49,012 nucleotides of DNA from Deltaproteobacteria bacterium (GTDB lineage Bacteria > Bdellovibrionota_B > Oligoflexia > Oligoflexales > CAIYRB01), in contig VGTI01000031.1 in NCBI GenBank assembly GCA_016874735.1, positions 1 to 49,012 on the forward strand. Reading direction: 5' to 3'. Positions 14,228-22,910 of this stretch are shown here, in pieces. The translations under genes were made by a program, and so were the position numbers. How positions within the stretch are numbered: position 1 is the stretch's first letter; each line of letters begins with the position of its first letter. The notes under the pieces are model-generated. The model saw nothing but the letters and a program-made list of their open reading frames with translations. It was not told the origin of the DNA and made no database searches.

Positions 14228-15235
14228 ATGTTTATCGCAACTAAGCGTTCTAGAACAACTAATGCTCAGAGTAGTAGCCGTAGGCAAAGCATCCGCAGCG
14301 CTCTCGTTGTAGCTGCGTTAGCCATGGGCACACTGGCCTGCGGCCAGGCCGAAGATTCTGCGCTTGATTCTGTGAGCGAAATTCTCTCATTCGATAATCT
14401 CGTGCAATTGTTTACTGAAATGAGAAAAGGGATTTCACCCGAAGAGATGGCGAAAATCGATGCCGCTCCCTTATTCGAAGATCTCAATGCTACCATCAGA
14501 AATCTGCCAACCACTCAAGTCAAAATTGCCGGGGCAGTGATTAAAAACAGCCGCGCTTTTGCCACTCAAAACGCGACGATTCTGAAACAGTATGCTGCAC
14601 GCTTTCAAACCATTGGTGCCCTCAGGGCATCGGCAGGTGGCAAAGAAAAAGCGTTGAGTCCTGCACAACTGGCTGCGGGCTTTCAGCAAGCTATGAACTT
14701 GGCCGCCTTTCTAGAGTCGAATGGCGGAGCTTTGCAACTTGATGACACAGAAGGTTTGAGCCTCTTGGCAGCTAAAGCATCCACGATTCCTAATATTAAT
14801 AAGGCATGCCGCGAGAACATCAGCGCTCTCGCCCTTTTAGCTCAAGATCCTAGAGCAGTAGATTGTCCCGCGATGGCCCTTCCCGACCGAACTAGGAATT
14901 GCACGCCGCGTGGCCGCAAGTGGAACCTTCCTTCCGCTATTGTTAGTCAAGAGTGCCCAAAGGGTAAGTTTACTTTCAACTGGCGCACTAGAAAAATCAC
15001 TCATTATGAACCAGCACCAGAAAACAATGGCGAAAATAGCGGCTCTGACAATTCCAGCTACGGTACCTCCCAAGGTGGCGCTCAGAGTCACGCTGAAGCT
15101 GGTGCGAACGGTGCCTGGGCTTCGGCTCAGGGTGGCAAGGCTTCGGCTAAGACCTCGGGGAGAGGTGGCAACTTTAAAAGCCAGTCTTGTTATAACCCGA
15201 ATGGGGGCTGTACAGCAGAGGCATCTTCGCCCTAA
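14228..15235 (+). CDS. Predicted lipoprotein, unknown function
   Basis: This encodes a 335-residue exported protein. A long basic N-region and a hydrophobic stretch (LVVAALAMGTLACG) end in a lipobox, so Cys at about 38 would be lipidated. The middle is helical, with no recognised domain. The C-terminal third is rich in Gly, Ser and Asn (about 265-330), with low-complexity character like a flexible or surface region. AGAGGATC upstream gives a ribosome site. It is the first gene on the right of the element array. No homologue family was recognised. Confidence 0.7.
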   Translation: MFIATKRSRTTNAQSSSRRQSIRSALVVAALAMGTLACGQAEDSALDSVSEILSFDNLVQLFTEMRKGISPEEMAKIDAAPLFEDLNATIRNLPTTQVKIAGAVIKNSRAFATQNATILKQYAARFQTIGALRASAGGKEKALSPAQLAAGFQQAMNLAAFLESNGGALQLDDTEGLSLLAAKASTIPNINKACRENISALALLAQDPRAVDCPAMALPDRTRNCTPRGRKWNLPSAIVSQECPKGKFTFNWRTRKITHYEPAPENNGENSGSDNSSYGTSQGGAQSHAEAGANGAWASAQGGKASAKTSGRGGNFKSQSCYNPNGGCTAEASSP

Positions 15236-15367
15236 TGACTTCAGCAGTATCGCCGGCTTATTCGCCAACCGTCCGGGAGGCAAACTTTGATTCTGTACCT
15301 TGATAAATCAACGTTACCTGGGATATAGGGGGCAGGCTGCACTGATGCGCCTTATGAGACCGACTCC

Positions 15368-15859
15368 ATGACAGACACAAAATCTCAAGTTGCTGGTAAA
15401 GTTAACGTGGCGGTAGGGCATCCAGATGCTTGCGTGAAGGTGACGAAAAAGGGCGCCGTTCCCCTGCGCGATGCAGTGGCGATCCTGCGTGCGTGGCGGA
15501 AAAGGCATCCCACCGCTCTGCAGCTCGATGGGAACCCAACGGGCCGGAATAACCTCAAACCTTGGTTTCACATTAGACTAGAGGGATTCTCCTCCCCGCG
15601 GCATGATTTTCTTACGAAACACTCGCGAGAGCTTATAGAGGGTCACCATTATAATGGGATTTGGAATTTTCATGGCGATGCAAAGGTCGAGGCTATTGAC
15701 GGTCTGCTAGCGCTAGTCGCAGCGGGCGGCGACCCACTAGATTTTTTGGTGCCCTCAGCCACCTACGAAGCCAAAGCCGCGCATATTGGCGAGCAGAACC
15801 CGAAATTCACCCTGAATGAAGTAACGGGTGTTAAGGGCTTTTACTTGTATAAAGATTGA
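15368..15859 (+). CDS. Hypothetical protein
   Basis: This encodes a 163-residue soluble protein with no recognised family. It has a conserved-looking core, LRAWRKRHPTALQLDGNPTG, followed by LKPWFHIRLEGFSSPRHDFL and a GHHYNGIWNFHGDAKVEAID stretch. It has no signal peptide or membrane segment. The stop lies 28 bases before the YchJ-like gene, so they may be co-transcribed. The start is weakly supported: no good ribosome site precedes it. Confidence 0.6.
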   Translation: MTDTKSQVAGKVNVAVGHPDACVKVTKKGAVPLRDAVAILRAWRKRHPTALQLDGNPTGRNNLKPWFHIRLEGFSSPRHDFLTKHSRELIEGHHYNGIWNFHGDAKVEAIDGLLALVAAGGDPLDFLVPSATYEAKAAHIGEQNPKFTLNEVTGVKGFYLYKD

Positions 15860-15887
15860 GTCGCAGCATCGCCGTAGGAGTGTCGTC

Positions 15888-16364
15888 ATGGTATCGCCCA
15901 CCACAACTGATCTTTGTCCCTGCGGCAGTAGCCACACCTTTGGCCAATGCTGCGGCCCGTATTTACGGGAAGGTAAAAATGCCGCCGATCCAACTGTACT
16001 GATGCGCAGTAGATATACAGCGTTCTGCCTTGGTGACGTTGCCTATCTTAAGGCCACGTGGCATCCCGACACCTGTCCCGACGATCTCGACGCCGACGAA
16101 CCTTCCAACTGGGTTAGTTTAGAAATACTTGACGCCCATGTCGATGGCGACGAGGGTGAAGTCGAATTCCGGGCCTGCCTCATCTTTAATAATAAACTCG
16201 AGACCCTGCACGAAATCAGCCAATTTGACCTCATCGATGGCCGTTGGCTTTATCACTCCGGTGAGTTTCAAAATGAGGGTGATAAACCGAAGGCTATAGC
16301 TAAAAGCGCCCCTTGTCCCTGTGGCAGCGGCAAGGTGTTTAGTCAGTGTCATTTCCAACGCTGA
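15888..16364 (+). CDS. YchJ-like SEC-C protein (UPF0225)
   Basis: This encodes a 158-residue protein with a SEC-C motif at each end (LCPCGSSHTFGQCCG near the N-terminus and PCPCGSGKVFSQCHF at the C-terminus) flanking the NTF2-like YchJ domain (LMRSRYTAFCLGDVAYLKATW). This is the standard layout of the YchJ/UPF0225 family; its function is not well established. TAGGAG at 15875-15880 supports ATG 15888 over an upstream in-frame start. It stands between an unknown gene and a DEAD-box helicase gene on the same strand. Confidence 0.88.
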   Translation: MVSPTTTDLCPCGSSHTFGQCCGPYLREGKNAADPTVLMRSRYTAFCLGDVAYLKATWHPDTCPDDLDADEPSNWVSLEILDAHVDGDEGEVEFRACLIFNNKLETLHEISQFDLIDGRWLYHSGEFQNEGDKPKAIAKSAPCPCGSGKVFSQCHFQR

Positions 16365-16441
16365 GTCATAAGCATTCGTTATAACTAAGCCGCTGATACC
16401 CCTTCATTTTTAAACCCTTGTATCCTAAGACTGGACAACTC

Positions 16442-17557
16442 ATGACTTACTTTTCAGACTTTCGCCTGCTTTCCACCCTACAGGCCTCGTTAGCAGAACA
16501 GGGACTCAAGGCAACAACCGAAATCCAGAGCCGCGTGCTGCCGGTCCTACTCGCTGGCACATCAGTAGTCGGCGTATCGGAGACTGGCAGCGGTAAAACG
16601 CTGGCCTACATTCTGCCAGTTTTGCATCAGTTGAAGACCCTTGAAAACGACGGCGATAAAATCACCAAAGACAGCCGTCCGCGCGCCGTAGTGATCGTAC
16701 CAACTCGTGAATTAGGTGAACAGGTTGCACGTAACTTCAAACCATTCACACACTCGACCCGGATTCGCGTACGGAGCCTGCTTGGCGGCAGTACCCTCGA
16801 GGTCGCCAAGAAGAATATCCAAGGTCCATTTGAAGTCCTAGTTGCCACCCCCGGACGCCTGATCAAACTGCTCGATCGTGGCCTACTGAGTCTAGGCGAC
16901 GTCCGCGTTTTGGTATTTGATGAAGCCGATCAAATGCTGGATCAAGGATTTTTGCCCGATGCAAAAAAGATTGCGGCCGCATGTCCCTCGGGAAAACAGC
17001 TTGTCATGTTTTCGGCCACCGTGTCTGCTGAAGTGCAGACACTCATGAAGACCCTATTTACCGATGCAACGGTGATTCGCACTAGCGGCAGCAACCAAGT
17101 AGTTGCGACATTGACTACGTGCAATAAACTAGTATCTGACAGCGATCGATTTAGTTTACTCGAATCCGTCCTGCGTGAAAACGTGAGTGGCGGCACCATG
17201 ATCTTCACCAATACCCGCAAACAGTGCGACTTACTTGCGGCAGAGTTGGCGAAAGTGCAACGCAACTGTGTTGTTTATCGCGGTTCCATGGATAAAGTCG
17301 AGCGCCGTGCCAATCTCAAGGCATTCCGCACGGGCCAAATAGGCCTACTCATTTCAACGGACCTGGCTTCCCGTGGCCTTGATGTGGAACACGTTGGACG
17401 AGTCATCAATTACCACATGCCTTACCAGATGGATAACTACCTGCACCGCGCAGGACGTACTGCTAGAGCTGGACGACGAGGGCTGGTGATCAATTTTGTT
17501 GGGGAACGAGACAAAGTTTTGATCGAGCAACTAAAGACAACAAAAAATCACCAATAG
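16442..17557 (+). CDS. DEAD-box ATP-dependent RNA helicase
   Basis: This encodes a 371-residue RNA helicase with the two RecA-like domains and little extension. Visible motifs are Walker A SETGSGKT, PTRELGEQ, TPGR, the DEAD box in VFDEADQ, SAT in FSATVS, TNTRKQ, STDLASRGLD and the arginine fingers in HRAGRTARAG. It unwinds short RNA duplexes, for example in ribosome assembly or mRNA turnover. An upstream TTG at 16418 could add 8 residues, but ATG 16442 is preferred. The Walker A is preceded by VSE instead of the usual AQT. The C-terminus ends shortly after domain 2, so no RNA-specificity domain is seen. Confidence 0.88.
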   Translation: MTYFSDFRLLSTLQASLAEQGLKATTEIQSRVLPVLLAGTSVVGVSETGSGKTLAYILPVLHQLKTLENDGDKITKDSRPRAVVIVPTRELGEQVARNFKPFTHSTRIRVRSLLGGSTLEVAKKNIQGPFEVLVATPGRLIKLLDRGLLSLGDVRVLVFDEADQMLDQGFLPDAKKIAAACPSGKQLVMFSATVSAEVQTLMKTLFTDATVIRTSGSNQVVATLTTCNKLVSDSDRFSLLESVLRENVSGGTMIFTNTRKQCDLLAAELAKVQRNCVVYRGSMDKVERRANLKAFRTGQIGLLISTDLASRGLDVEHVGRVINYHMPYQMDNYLHRAGRTARAGRRGLVINFVGERDKVLIEQLKTTKNHQ

Positions 17558-17578
17558 TCATGCAAGCGAGGCTATCAT

Positions 17579-18079
17579 TTGAGCCTGGACCTGAAAAACT
17601 CCCTACTCAGACAAATTACGGAGCATTTGGATGGGGAACTCATGGCGCTCCGCACAGTCGCCGCCGCAGCGCACGATGCAGCAACACATGCCGAAAACAG
17701 GCCAGAAAACAAATATGATACGCGCGGCCTGGAGGCTTCCTATCTGGCCGGGGCTCAAGAGGCACGTGCCTCGCAGCTGCAAGCCACATCAGAACTTATA
17801 AAATCGATAACTCCGCGTCCTTTTTTAAACGAGGATGCAGTCGGCCTGACTGCGCTAGTCAAGCTGAGCACAGAAGACGTCGCAACCTGGTACTTTATCT
17901 TACAGGTTGCCGGCGGTTACACGCTCCATAGTGACCACGATTCACTAATTGGTACGATCATGTCGATTACACCACAGACACCTCTGGGACGCGCTATAAT
18001 CGGCAAGCGCGTTGGCGACGAAATCACTCTGCGCACCAATAAGGGTGAAAAACACTACGAACTTAGCCAGCTCCTCTAG
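17579..18079 (+). CDS. GreA/GreB-like transcription factor
   Basis: This encodes a 166-residue protein whose C-terminal part (ITPQTPLGRAIIGKRVGDEI) is the GreA/GreB FKBP-like domain. The N-terminal part holds ENKYDTRGLEASYLAGAQEA, a hallmark of a Gre-like subfamily distinct from classical GreA. Gre factors enter the RNA polymerase secondary channel and stimulate transcript cleavage. Whether this subfamily does so is not known; the classical coiled-coil tip acids are not obvious. The TTG start at 17579 is supported by GAGG at 17568-17571 with 7-base spacing. It follows the helicase gene by 21 bases and is probably in its operon. Confidence 0.8.
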   Translation: MSLDLKNSLLRQITEHLDGELMALRTVAAAAHDAATHAENRPENKYDTRGLEASYLAGAQEARASQLQATSELIKSITPRPFLNEDAVGLTALVKLSTEDVATWYFILQVAGGYTLHSDHDSLIGTIMSITPQTPLGRAIIGKRVGDEITLRTNKGEKHYELSQLL

Positions 18080-18101
18080 GCGTGCTTTTAGGGCTTCATA
18101 A

Positions 18102-18764
18102 GTGACAAAGATGAATCGGCGACATTTCATTACGGCGCAAAAGGCTGACGATCGCACATTTAGAGATCTGCTCGAGCAGATCAAGTTGGGAGACGAGATT
18201 CATGACAAAGAGTTTGATCGTTTTCTCCACAGTGAGGCTCGTGCTTACTCGAAGACTTATTGGACTCCGATAGCCGTGGCACGCCGTGCCGCAGAACTTT
18301 TGGTTGAGGGACCTCAGACACGCATATTAGACGTCGGCTCAGGCGCTGGGAAATTTTGTCTGATCGCTGCTCTTACAACTAAAGCCCACTACACTGGCAT
18401 CGAGAAAAACTCCAAGTTAGTAACTATGGCAAAGACCATGGCCCAGCGCTGCGGCTTGTCTCACGTATCTTTTATTTGCGGCGACGCATTAGCGGCGGAC
18501 TGGCGCCAGTGGAACGCTTATTATCTATTTAATCCGTTCGCTGCCGCATTTGAATCCAACACCAAAAGTATCCATGCACACGCCATTGCTGGGGACCGCC
18601 ACACCGCTATGGTCAACCTAGCCATGGATAAATTAGAGCAGACCCCGTCAGGAACTAAAGCCGCAATTTACTGGGGCATGGGCGACCACCTGCCACCGTC
18701 TTGGGCCCATGATTATAGCGAGCCTTTTGGCAGTGGTAGCCTGGAACTCTGGATTAAGCGGTAG
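18102..18764 (+). CDS. SAM-dependent methyltransferase
   Basis: This encodes a 220-residue class I methyltransferase. Motif I is ILDVGSGAGKFCLIAAL, followed by TGIEKNSKLVTMAK with the acidic residue that binds the SAM ribose, and FICGDALAADW. The segment YYLFNPFAAAFE occupies the place of the catalytic NPP-like motif. The substrate is unknown. The start is uncertain: GTG 18102 or ATG 18111. It lies 22 bases after the Gre-like gene. Confidence 0.78.
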   Translation: MTKMNRRHFITAQKADDRTFRDLLEQIKLGDEIHDKEFDRFLHSEARAYSKTYWTPIAVARRAAELLVEGPQTRILDVGSGAGKFCLIAALTTKAHYTGIEKNSKLVTMAKTMAQRCGLSHVSFICGDALAADWRQWNAYYLFNPFAAAFESNTKSIHAHAIAGDRHTAMVNLAMDKLEQTPSGTKAAIYWGMGDHLPPSWAHDYSEPFGSGSLELWIKR

Positions 18765-18913
18765 ACCTGTACTGGCTAAAAATTGTTAGACAGTGCACAA
18801 CCTATAGTCATCCCGAGCGGCAATAAATACCCAACAAAACTTGATCAATCTACGGACCATTTATTGCGAGATATTTCCGAAAACGCCCCGCAAATGGTTT
18901 AAGGAGACATAGC

Positions 18914-19939
18914 ATGTCCAACAATTTAGGACTTCTATCGTTGTTGATCACAGGGTGCGCTGGCGGTAACGCAGGACAAATTGCAAGCGCAGCTTTAGAA
19001 CCAGGAACAATCGATATTCTCGGTGCCATCAGTCGCGCTCAGAGCGGTACTGGGTTCACTGACAGTTTGACCGAGTTCAAGAAAAAAACTGTAGGTGGCT
19101 GGGTCGAGAGCGCCAAGGCTGGTTTGATTGAAAGTGTTTTGGATTTCAACGGTCGGAAATTTGCGGGACTAAAAAGCCAGATCAAATTTGATGCAGAATT
19201 GAATTGGATTATCGACTCTTTTAGCGAACGATACACTAGCGTGGGAACCATTTTGCGAGCCTACGGTGTGCCCAAGGATCTACAAGTGGCACCTGGCGAC
19301 GTAGATGATTACTTGCGCCTGGCAACAGCTGGCATCCAATACAGCAAAAATGGCAAGTTCCCTTACGACGGTGACATGGACGGACAGCTTTATCTCCGCG
19401 CCTTAAACGCTGGATTAGTGTTCTCGGCCGCAGCAAAAGATACTAAACATGAAGCATTAGCCTCAACTGCCACGATAGGCTACGTTTATGCTATTCACGG
19501 CCTACTTTACAAGGAGGCGTCCGCCGAGGCTAACTTAGCCTTGAATGGTGATGCAGCCATTTTGACCGATTCTAGTGATGTGAAGGAGCGTGTCAAAGAA
19601 AATCATTTGTCACTCCTAAGTTGCAACAGAAACAAAAAATCACTGAAAGATGAGGTCTGTGGCGCAACTAGCAAAAAACCTTCGCCGACTGCTAAAGATG
19701 AGCAAGGTGCAGGTACAGGTCCCACTGTCAAAACTGCCCCGACCTCAAATCCCGACGAAGCGACAATCACTAACTTAGGTTTAATACAGACTGTGGACTA
19801 TACCGCTCCGACCCTTTCTCTGGCAGAAGTCGAAGGTGAGACCAACACACAGCCCGAAACTCTCGCGCCAGTTCCTAAGACCAGCAAGAAAACTCCAGAG
19901 GAATGCCAAAAAAAAGGTGCGATTACTAAAAAAACCTAA
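18914..19939 (+). CDS. Predicted lipoprotein, unknown function
   Basis: This encodes a 341-residue exported protein with a short signal (LGLLSLLITGCAGG) whose lipobox places the lipidated Cys at about 15. The body is helical without a recognised domain; the last 90 residues are rich in Thr, Pro and Lys and probably disordered. AAGGAG at 18901-18906 gives a strong ribosome site for ATG 18914. Some segments (SLTEFKKKTVGGWVESAKAG) look conserved, but no family is known to me. Confidence 0.72.
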   Translation: MSNNLGLLSLLITGCAGGNAGQIASAALEPGTIDILGAISRAQSGTGFTDSLTEFKKKTVGGWVESAKAGLIESVLDFNGRKFAGLKSQIKFDAELNWIIDSFSERYTSVGTILRAYGVPKDLQVAPGDVDDYLRLATAGIQYSKNGKFPYDGDMDGQLYLRALNAGLVFSAAAKDTKHEALASTATIGYVYAIHGLLYKEASAEANLALNGDAAILTDSSDVKERVKENHLSLLSCNRNKKSLKDEVCGATSKKPSPTAKDEQGAGTGPTVKTAPTSNPDEATITNLGLIQTVDYTAPTLSLAEVEGETNTQPETLAPVPKTSKKTPEECQKKGAITKKT

Positions 19940-19976
19940 AACGTCCGCCCATCTGATTGATTATTTTTTACAACCG

Positions 19977-20681
19977 TCACCGGCTAACCAGTGACTTTAC
20001 GCCCGCAATGAGCTGTGGTGTGTCGAGAATGCCGACGTGCGCTTTATCGGCAGCACCGTCAAAATTTACAAGGATATTCTCAGCGCCACTGATCGGCGCC
20101 GATCGCAACCACGGATCTTTGGCCTGATAGAAATTTTGCCACTTTTTTGCCAGCTGCGCGATGTAGCGCATGGTTGTATCGTCAAAGTCCTTGGGAGAGT
20201 CGACACATCCAGGAGCTCGATTGAAGACCTGGCTGACAAAAGCTTCAGGCGTGCAGGTGACGCGACTGATTGGATCGATGGTAATCAGTCCTTCGAAATT
20301 CCAACTAGCAGACAGCAGACTAATAAATTTCATGGCCGCCCAGCCCCCATAGGAATGACCGATGACGGATATAGTCGCAATTTCAGTCGATTGGCGTAAA
20401 GCATCCACCCTACTTGCAAAGTCAGCAATCGATATCTTGAATGGTTTATTCGGAGCGATGGATTCAACTACCCGGATGGAATCAGGGTCCACGGTATAGC
20501 AAGTCATGTAGAGCACCTGCTCCTTATAACTTCCGGGCAACACTGTCGGGTTAGTACTTTTCTGCAAACTATCTATCTTGCTACCAACAGGTGTGGCATC
20601 GACATCAAACATCTTTTCACAGCCGATAAATCCCCCGAAGTAAATGACTACAAGCATTACGAAGGCACAAAGATATCGCAC
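19977..20681 (-). CDS. Alpha/beta-hydrolase-fold lipoprotein
   Basis: This encodes a 234-residue exported protein. The N-terminus (AFVMLVVIYFGGFIGC) is a lipoprotein signal. The nucleophile elbow GHSYGGW provides the Ser; LITIDPISR could supply the Asp and KAHVGILD the His, in the right order for an alpha/beta hydrolase. Several cysteines (CYT, VTC, APGC) may form disulfides. The substrate is unknown. The GTG start at 20681 has GGAGG 14 bases upstream, a longer spacing than usual, so the true start may differ by a few codons. It converges with the lipoprotein gene ending at 19939. Confidence 0.72.
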   Translation of the reverse strand: MRYLCAFVMLVVIYFGGFIGCEKMFDVDATPVGSKIDSLQKSTNPTVLPGSYKEQVLYMTCYTVDPDSIRVVESIAPNKPFKISIADFASRVDALRQSTEIATISVIGHSYGGWAAMKFISLLSASWNFEGLITIDPISRVTCTPEAFVSQVFNRAPGCVDSPKDFDDTTMRYIAQLAKKWQNFYQAKDPWLRSAPISGAENILVNFDGAADKAHVGILDTPQLIAGVKSLVSR

Positions 20682-20880
20682 AATACTCTGTACGACCTCC
20701 TAAACCCTCTAGTGTTTTTCGTGAAGTTTGGGATGGCATCGGCAGAAGGATCACCAACCTTTAAAGAAATATAATTACACTAATCATTACGGCCACTAAC
20801 GTCGCAACTCGTTTGCAAAACCCCACTGCGTGCAGATACCCGTAGCGCGAGAGATTTACCGTTGAACGTGGATTGCTGGG

Positions 20881-21123
20881 TTAGGTATTAGTTGTGATGG
20901 ATAGGGATTTGGTTAATATTTTACGCACACCTATGATGGCACCAGTGCATGCGATCGTTTGCCAGGAGGAGTCCTGAGACAACCTTATCAGCCCGGCTGC
21001 GGTAAAAAGATCTAAAAATATGGGTACCGCCTGCCTTAGTCCAAGACCTCGGGCCATTGCCAATGCGCCGGCAATAACTCCACCTACAGCGGGTAACGCG
21101 ACCAGGCTCGTTTGGTAATTCAT
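20881..21123 (-). CDS. Small membrane protein next to DUF1622 gene
   Basis: This encodes an 80-residue protein with two or three hydrophobic segments (VALPAVGGVIAGALAMA, AVPIFLDLFTAAGLI, TIACTGAIIGV). It overlaps the end of the DUF1622 gene by 4 bases, so the two are co-translated. No family was recognised. The pair may form one small inner-membrane complex, inferred only from the overlap and similar size. Confidence 0.6.
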   Translation of the reverse strand: MNYQTSLVALPAVGGVIAGALAMARGLGLRQAVPIFLDLFTAAGLIRLSQDSSWQTIACTGAIIGVRKILTKSLSITTNT

Positions 21124-21482
21124 ACTGTGGGTGAACTTTCGTGTGCTACTTCTTCTCGTTCGGCAGCGATTTCGCGGCTCAGAAAGAAGTTGAGCGCCGT
21201 ACGGATCGCGGCCACGGCTGCCAGTTTACCAATTTCCTCAAAAGACGGAGCCACAGCGGTTCGGAGTAGATCCGAGGCCAACTGAAATTCAAGTCCTAGC
21301 GCTAGAAATCGGCCGAGATCGAGCCTTACGGCGGTAAAACTACCCGCCGATCTCCGCCCCAGAATCCCAACAAGGAATTTAAAAAAACCGATGGCTGCAC
21401 CGAGAAATATGACAAGCGCAGCTGCAGCCTCAACAAGGCGCAAGAGAAAGAATACTGCATCATGTAACCAGATTTCGCTCAT
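21120..21482 (-). CDS. DUF1622 inner-membrane protein
   Basis: This encodes a 120-residue membrane protein of the DUF1622 family. Two hydrophobic helices (FFLLRLVEAAAALVIFLGAA and the following GFFKFLVGIL) precede the family signature DLGRFLALGLEFQLASDLL, then EEIGKLAAVAAIRTALNFFL. Function unknown; the family is common in bacterial inner membranes. The ATG at 21482 is preferred over an upstream TTG at 21494. It overlaps the small membrane gene downstream. Confidence 0.85.
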   Translation of the reverse strand: MSEIWLHDAVFFLLRLVEAAAALVIFLGAAIGFFKFLVGILGRRSAGSFTAVRLDLGRFLALGLEFQLASDLLRTAVAPSFEEIGKLAAVAAIRTALNFFLSREIAAEREEVAHESSPTV

Positions 21483-21719
21483 TAGTAGACCCAAAAAAAT
21501 TTACAATGCTTGCCATAGCGTATTCGTATCGTTGTTGCCATCGCGCATCTCCTTATGCTGATCATTGCAAAAATTCAAGTAAATTAGTTTATTGCACGAA
21601 CGTCTATTAAGGCACCATCGCATTTACGCAGGCCATTTTTTTTTGGATTCACTCACTGAATCTCTGGTACATTATTTTTAACAATCATAGTTTACGCTAG
21701 ACACAAGGATTGTGGCCCT

Positions 21720-22145
21720 ATGGAACCGAACAGATCTTTGTTGTTACCTGCCGTCGCTCTCTCTGCATGGACTTTCGTCATGTGGACTTGGATGTATGTC
21801 ACACGCATCCCTGCTATACGTCGTATGGGTATGAAGTTGGACGCTACAATCCCGCGAGGCGAGCAGATGGCAATGCTACCTGCCAAAGTTAGGTGGAAAG
21901 CCGACAACTATAATCATCTCTTTGAACAACCGACGATATTTTACCCGACAGTCATTATTGCAGCACTTTTATCCACAACTGACTCTATGGATCTGGCGCT
22001 GGCCTGGACTTATGTCGGTACGTGAGTGGTCCACAGCCTGTTCCAGGCCCTGGTGAACAAGATCGAAATAAGGTTCGCCATTTTTTTTGTTTCTTCGATT
22101 TCCCTATTAATCCTGCTTTTGCGCACAGGTATGGCACTGCTCTAA
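21720..22145 (+). pseudogene. MAPEG-family membrane protein broken by in-frame TGA
   Basis: The frame from ATG 21720 to TAA 22145 (141 codons) encodes a MAPEG protein: an N-terminal helix, RGEQMAMLPAKVRWKADNYN, then the typical EQPTIFYPTVIIAALL, then WTYVGT-stop-VVHSLFQALVN and a last helix. The stop (TGA at 22023-22025) stands where the family has Arg in YVGxRxxHS, so CGA to TGA is the likely change. Eukaryotic MAPEG members handle glutathione and eicosanoids; bacterial roles are mostly unknown. The remaining 101-residue product lacks the last transmembrane helix. Confidence 0.75.
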
Positions 22146-22146
22146 A

Positions 22147-22905
22147 GTGAAAATCATGCAAAAACGCTACCTACAGCTTGAGCGTGATCTAAAGAACTTA
22201 GCCGACGCAGGCCAAAAGAATATCCTGCAAACCTTTTTTAAGACTGGTCCCGGTCAGTACGCTGCAGAAGATATTTTTCTCGGTGTCACAGTGCCCCAAC
22301 AGCGCAAACTTATCAAAAATTATTTGGACCTCACCATAGCAGAGATGAAATCGCTGCTTAGATCTCCCTACCATGAATGTCGGATGTCGGCCCTGCTCAT
22401 ACTTGTTGCCCAATTTAAACGTGAAGATCTCCCCTATAGGTTGAAGGCTTATACCTTGTATCTGCGCAGTACCCGACACATCAACAACTGGGACTTAGTT
22501 GATGCGACCGCCCCGCACATTGTCGGCGCATACCTCAGAACGTCAGACAAAAGCCCGATGCCCGTACTAGGCAAGCTAGCCGCATCGTCCTGGCTTTGGG
22601 ATCGGCGTATAGCCGTGGTTTCAACCCTAAACTACATCAAATCCGGCGACCCGCGCCCTACCCTAGCCTTGGCCAGGAAGCTGATGAATGACGACCATGA
22701 TCTCATGCAAAAGGCGATTGGTTGGATGCTGCGCGAAGTCGGCAAACATTGTTCCCTAAACGCCTTAGAGACCTACCTAGAAGCCTATGGAGCCGTGATG
22801 CCGCGTACGACGCTTAGGTACGCGATTGAACGCTTGCCTGAGACACGAAAACGCTACTTCATGTCACTAAGAAAAAAATCCGACAAGATTGGACGCAACA
22901 GGTAA
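22147..22905 (+). CDS. AlkD-like DNA alkylation repair protein
   Basis: This encodes a 252-residue all-helical HEAT-like repeat protein. The hallmark is TRHINNWDLVDATAPHIVG, with the Trp-Asp pair seen in AlkD active sites, followed by WLWDRRIAVVSTL and MQKAIGWMLREVGKH. AlkD glycosylases remove positively charged alkylated bases such as 3- and 7-alkylpurines without flipping the base. All visible family residues are present. Start is GTG 22147 or ATG 22156; neither has a clear ribosome site, and the gene starts right after the broken MAPEG frame. Confidence 0.88.
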   Translation: MKIMQKRYLQLERDLKNLADAGQKNILQTFFKTGPGQYAAEDIFLGVTVPQQRKLIKNYLDLTIAEMKSLLRSPYHECRMSALLILVAQFKREDLPYRLKAYTLYLRSTRHINNWDLVDATAPHIVGAYLRTSDKSPMPVLGKLAASSWLWDRRIAVVSTLNYIKSGDPRPTLALARKLMNDDHDLMQKAIGWMLREVGKHCSLNALETYLEAYGAVMPRTTLRYAIERLPETRKRYFMSLRKKSDKIGRNR

Positions 22906-22910
22906 TTTGC

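Noticed and set aside
14910-15290. Alternative frames overlapping the 14228-15235 lipoprotein
   Set aside because: The lipoprotein has a signal, lipobox and ribosome site; the overlapping frames show only low-complexity shadow sequence.
8693-22025. TGA recoding as tryptophan or selenocysteine in the two broken genes
   Set aside because: Many intact genes here end with TGA, and the expected residues at the two sites differ (aromatic and Arg), so single nonsense mutations are simpler.
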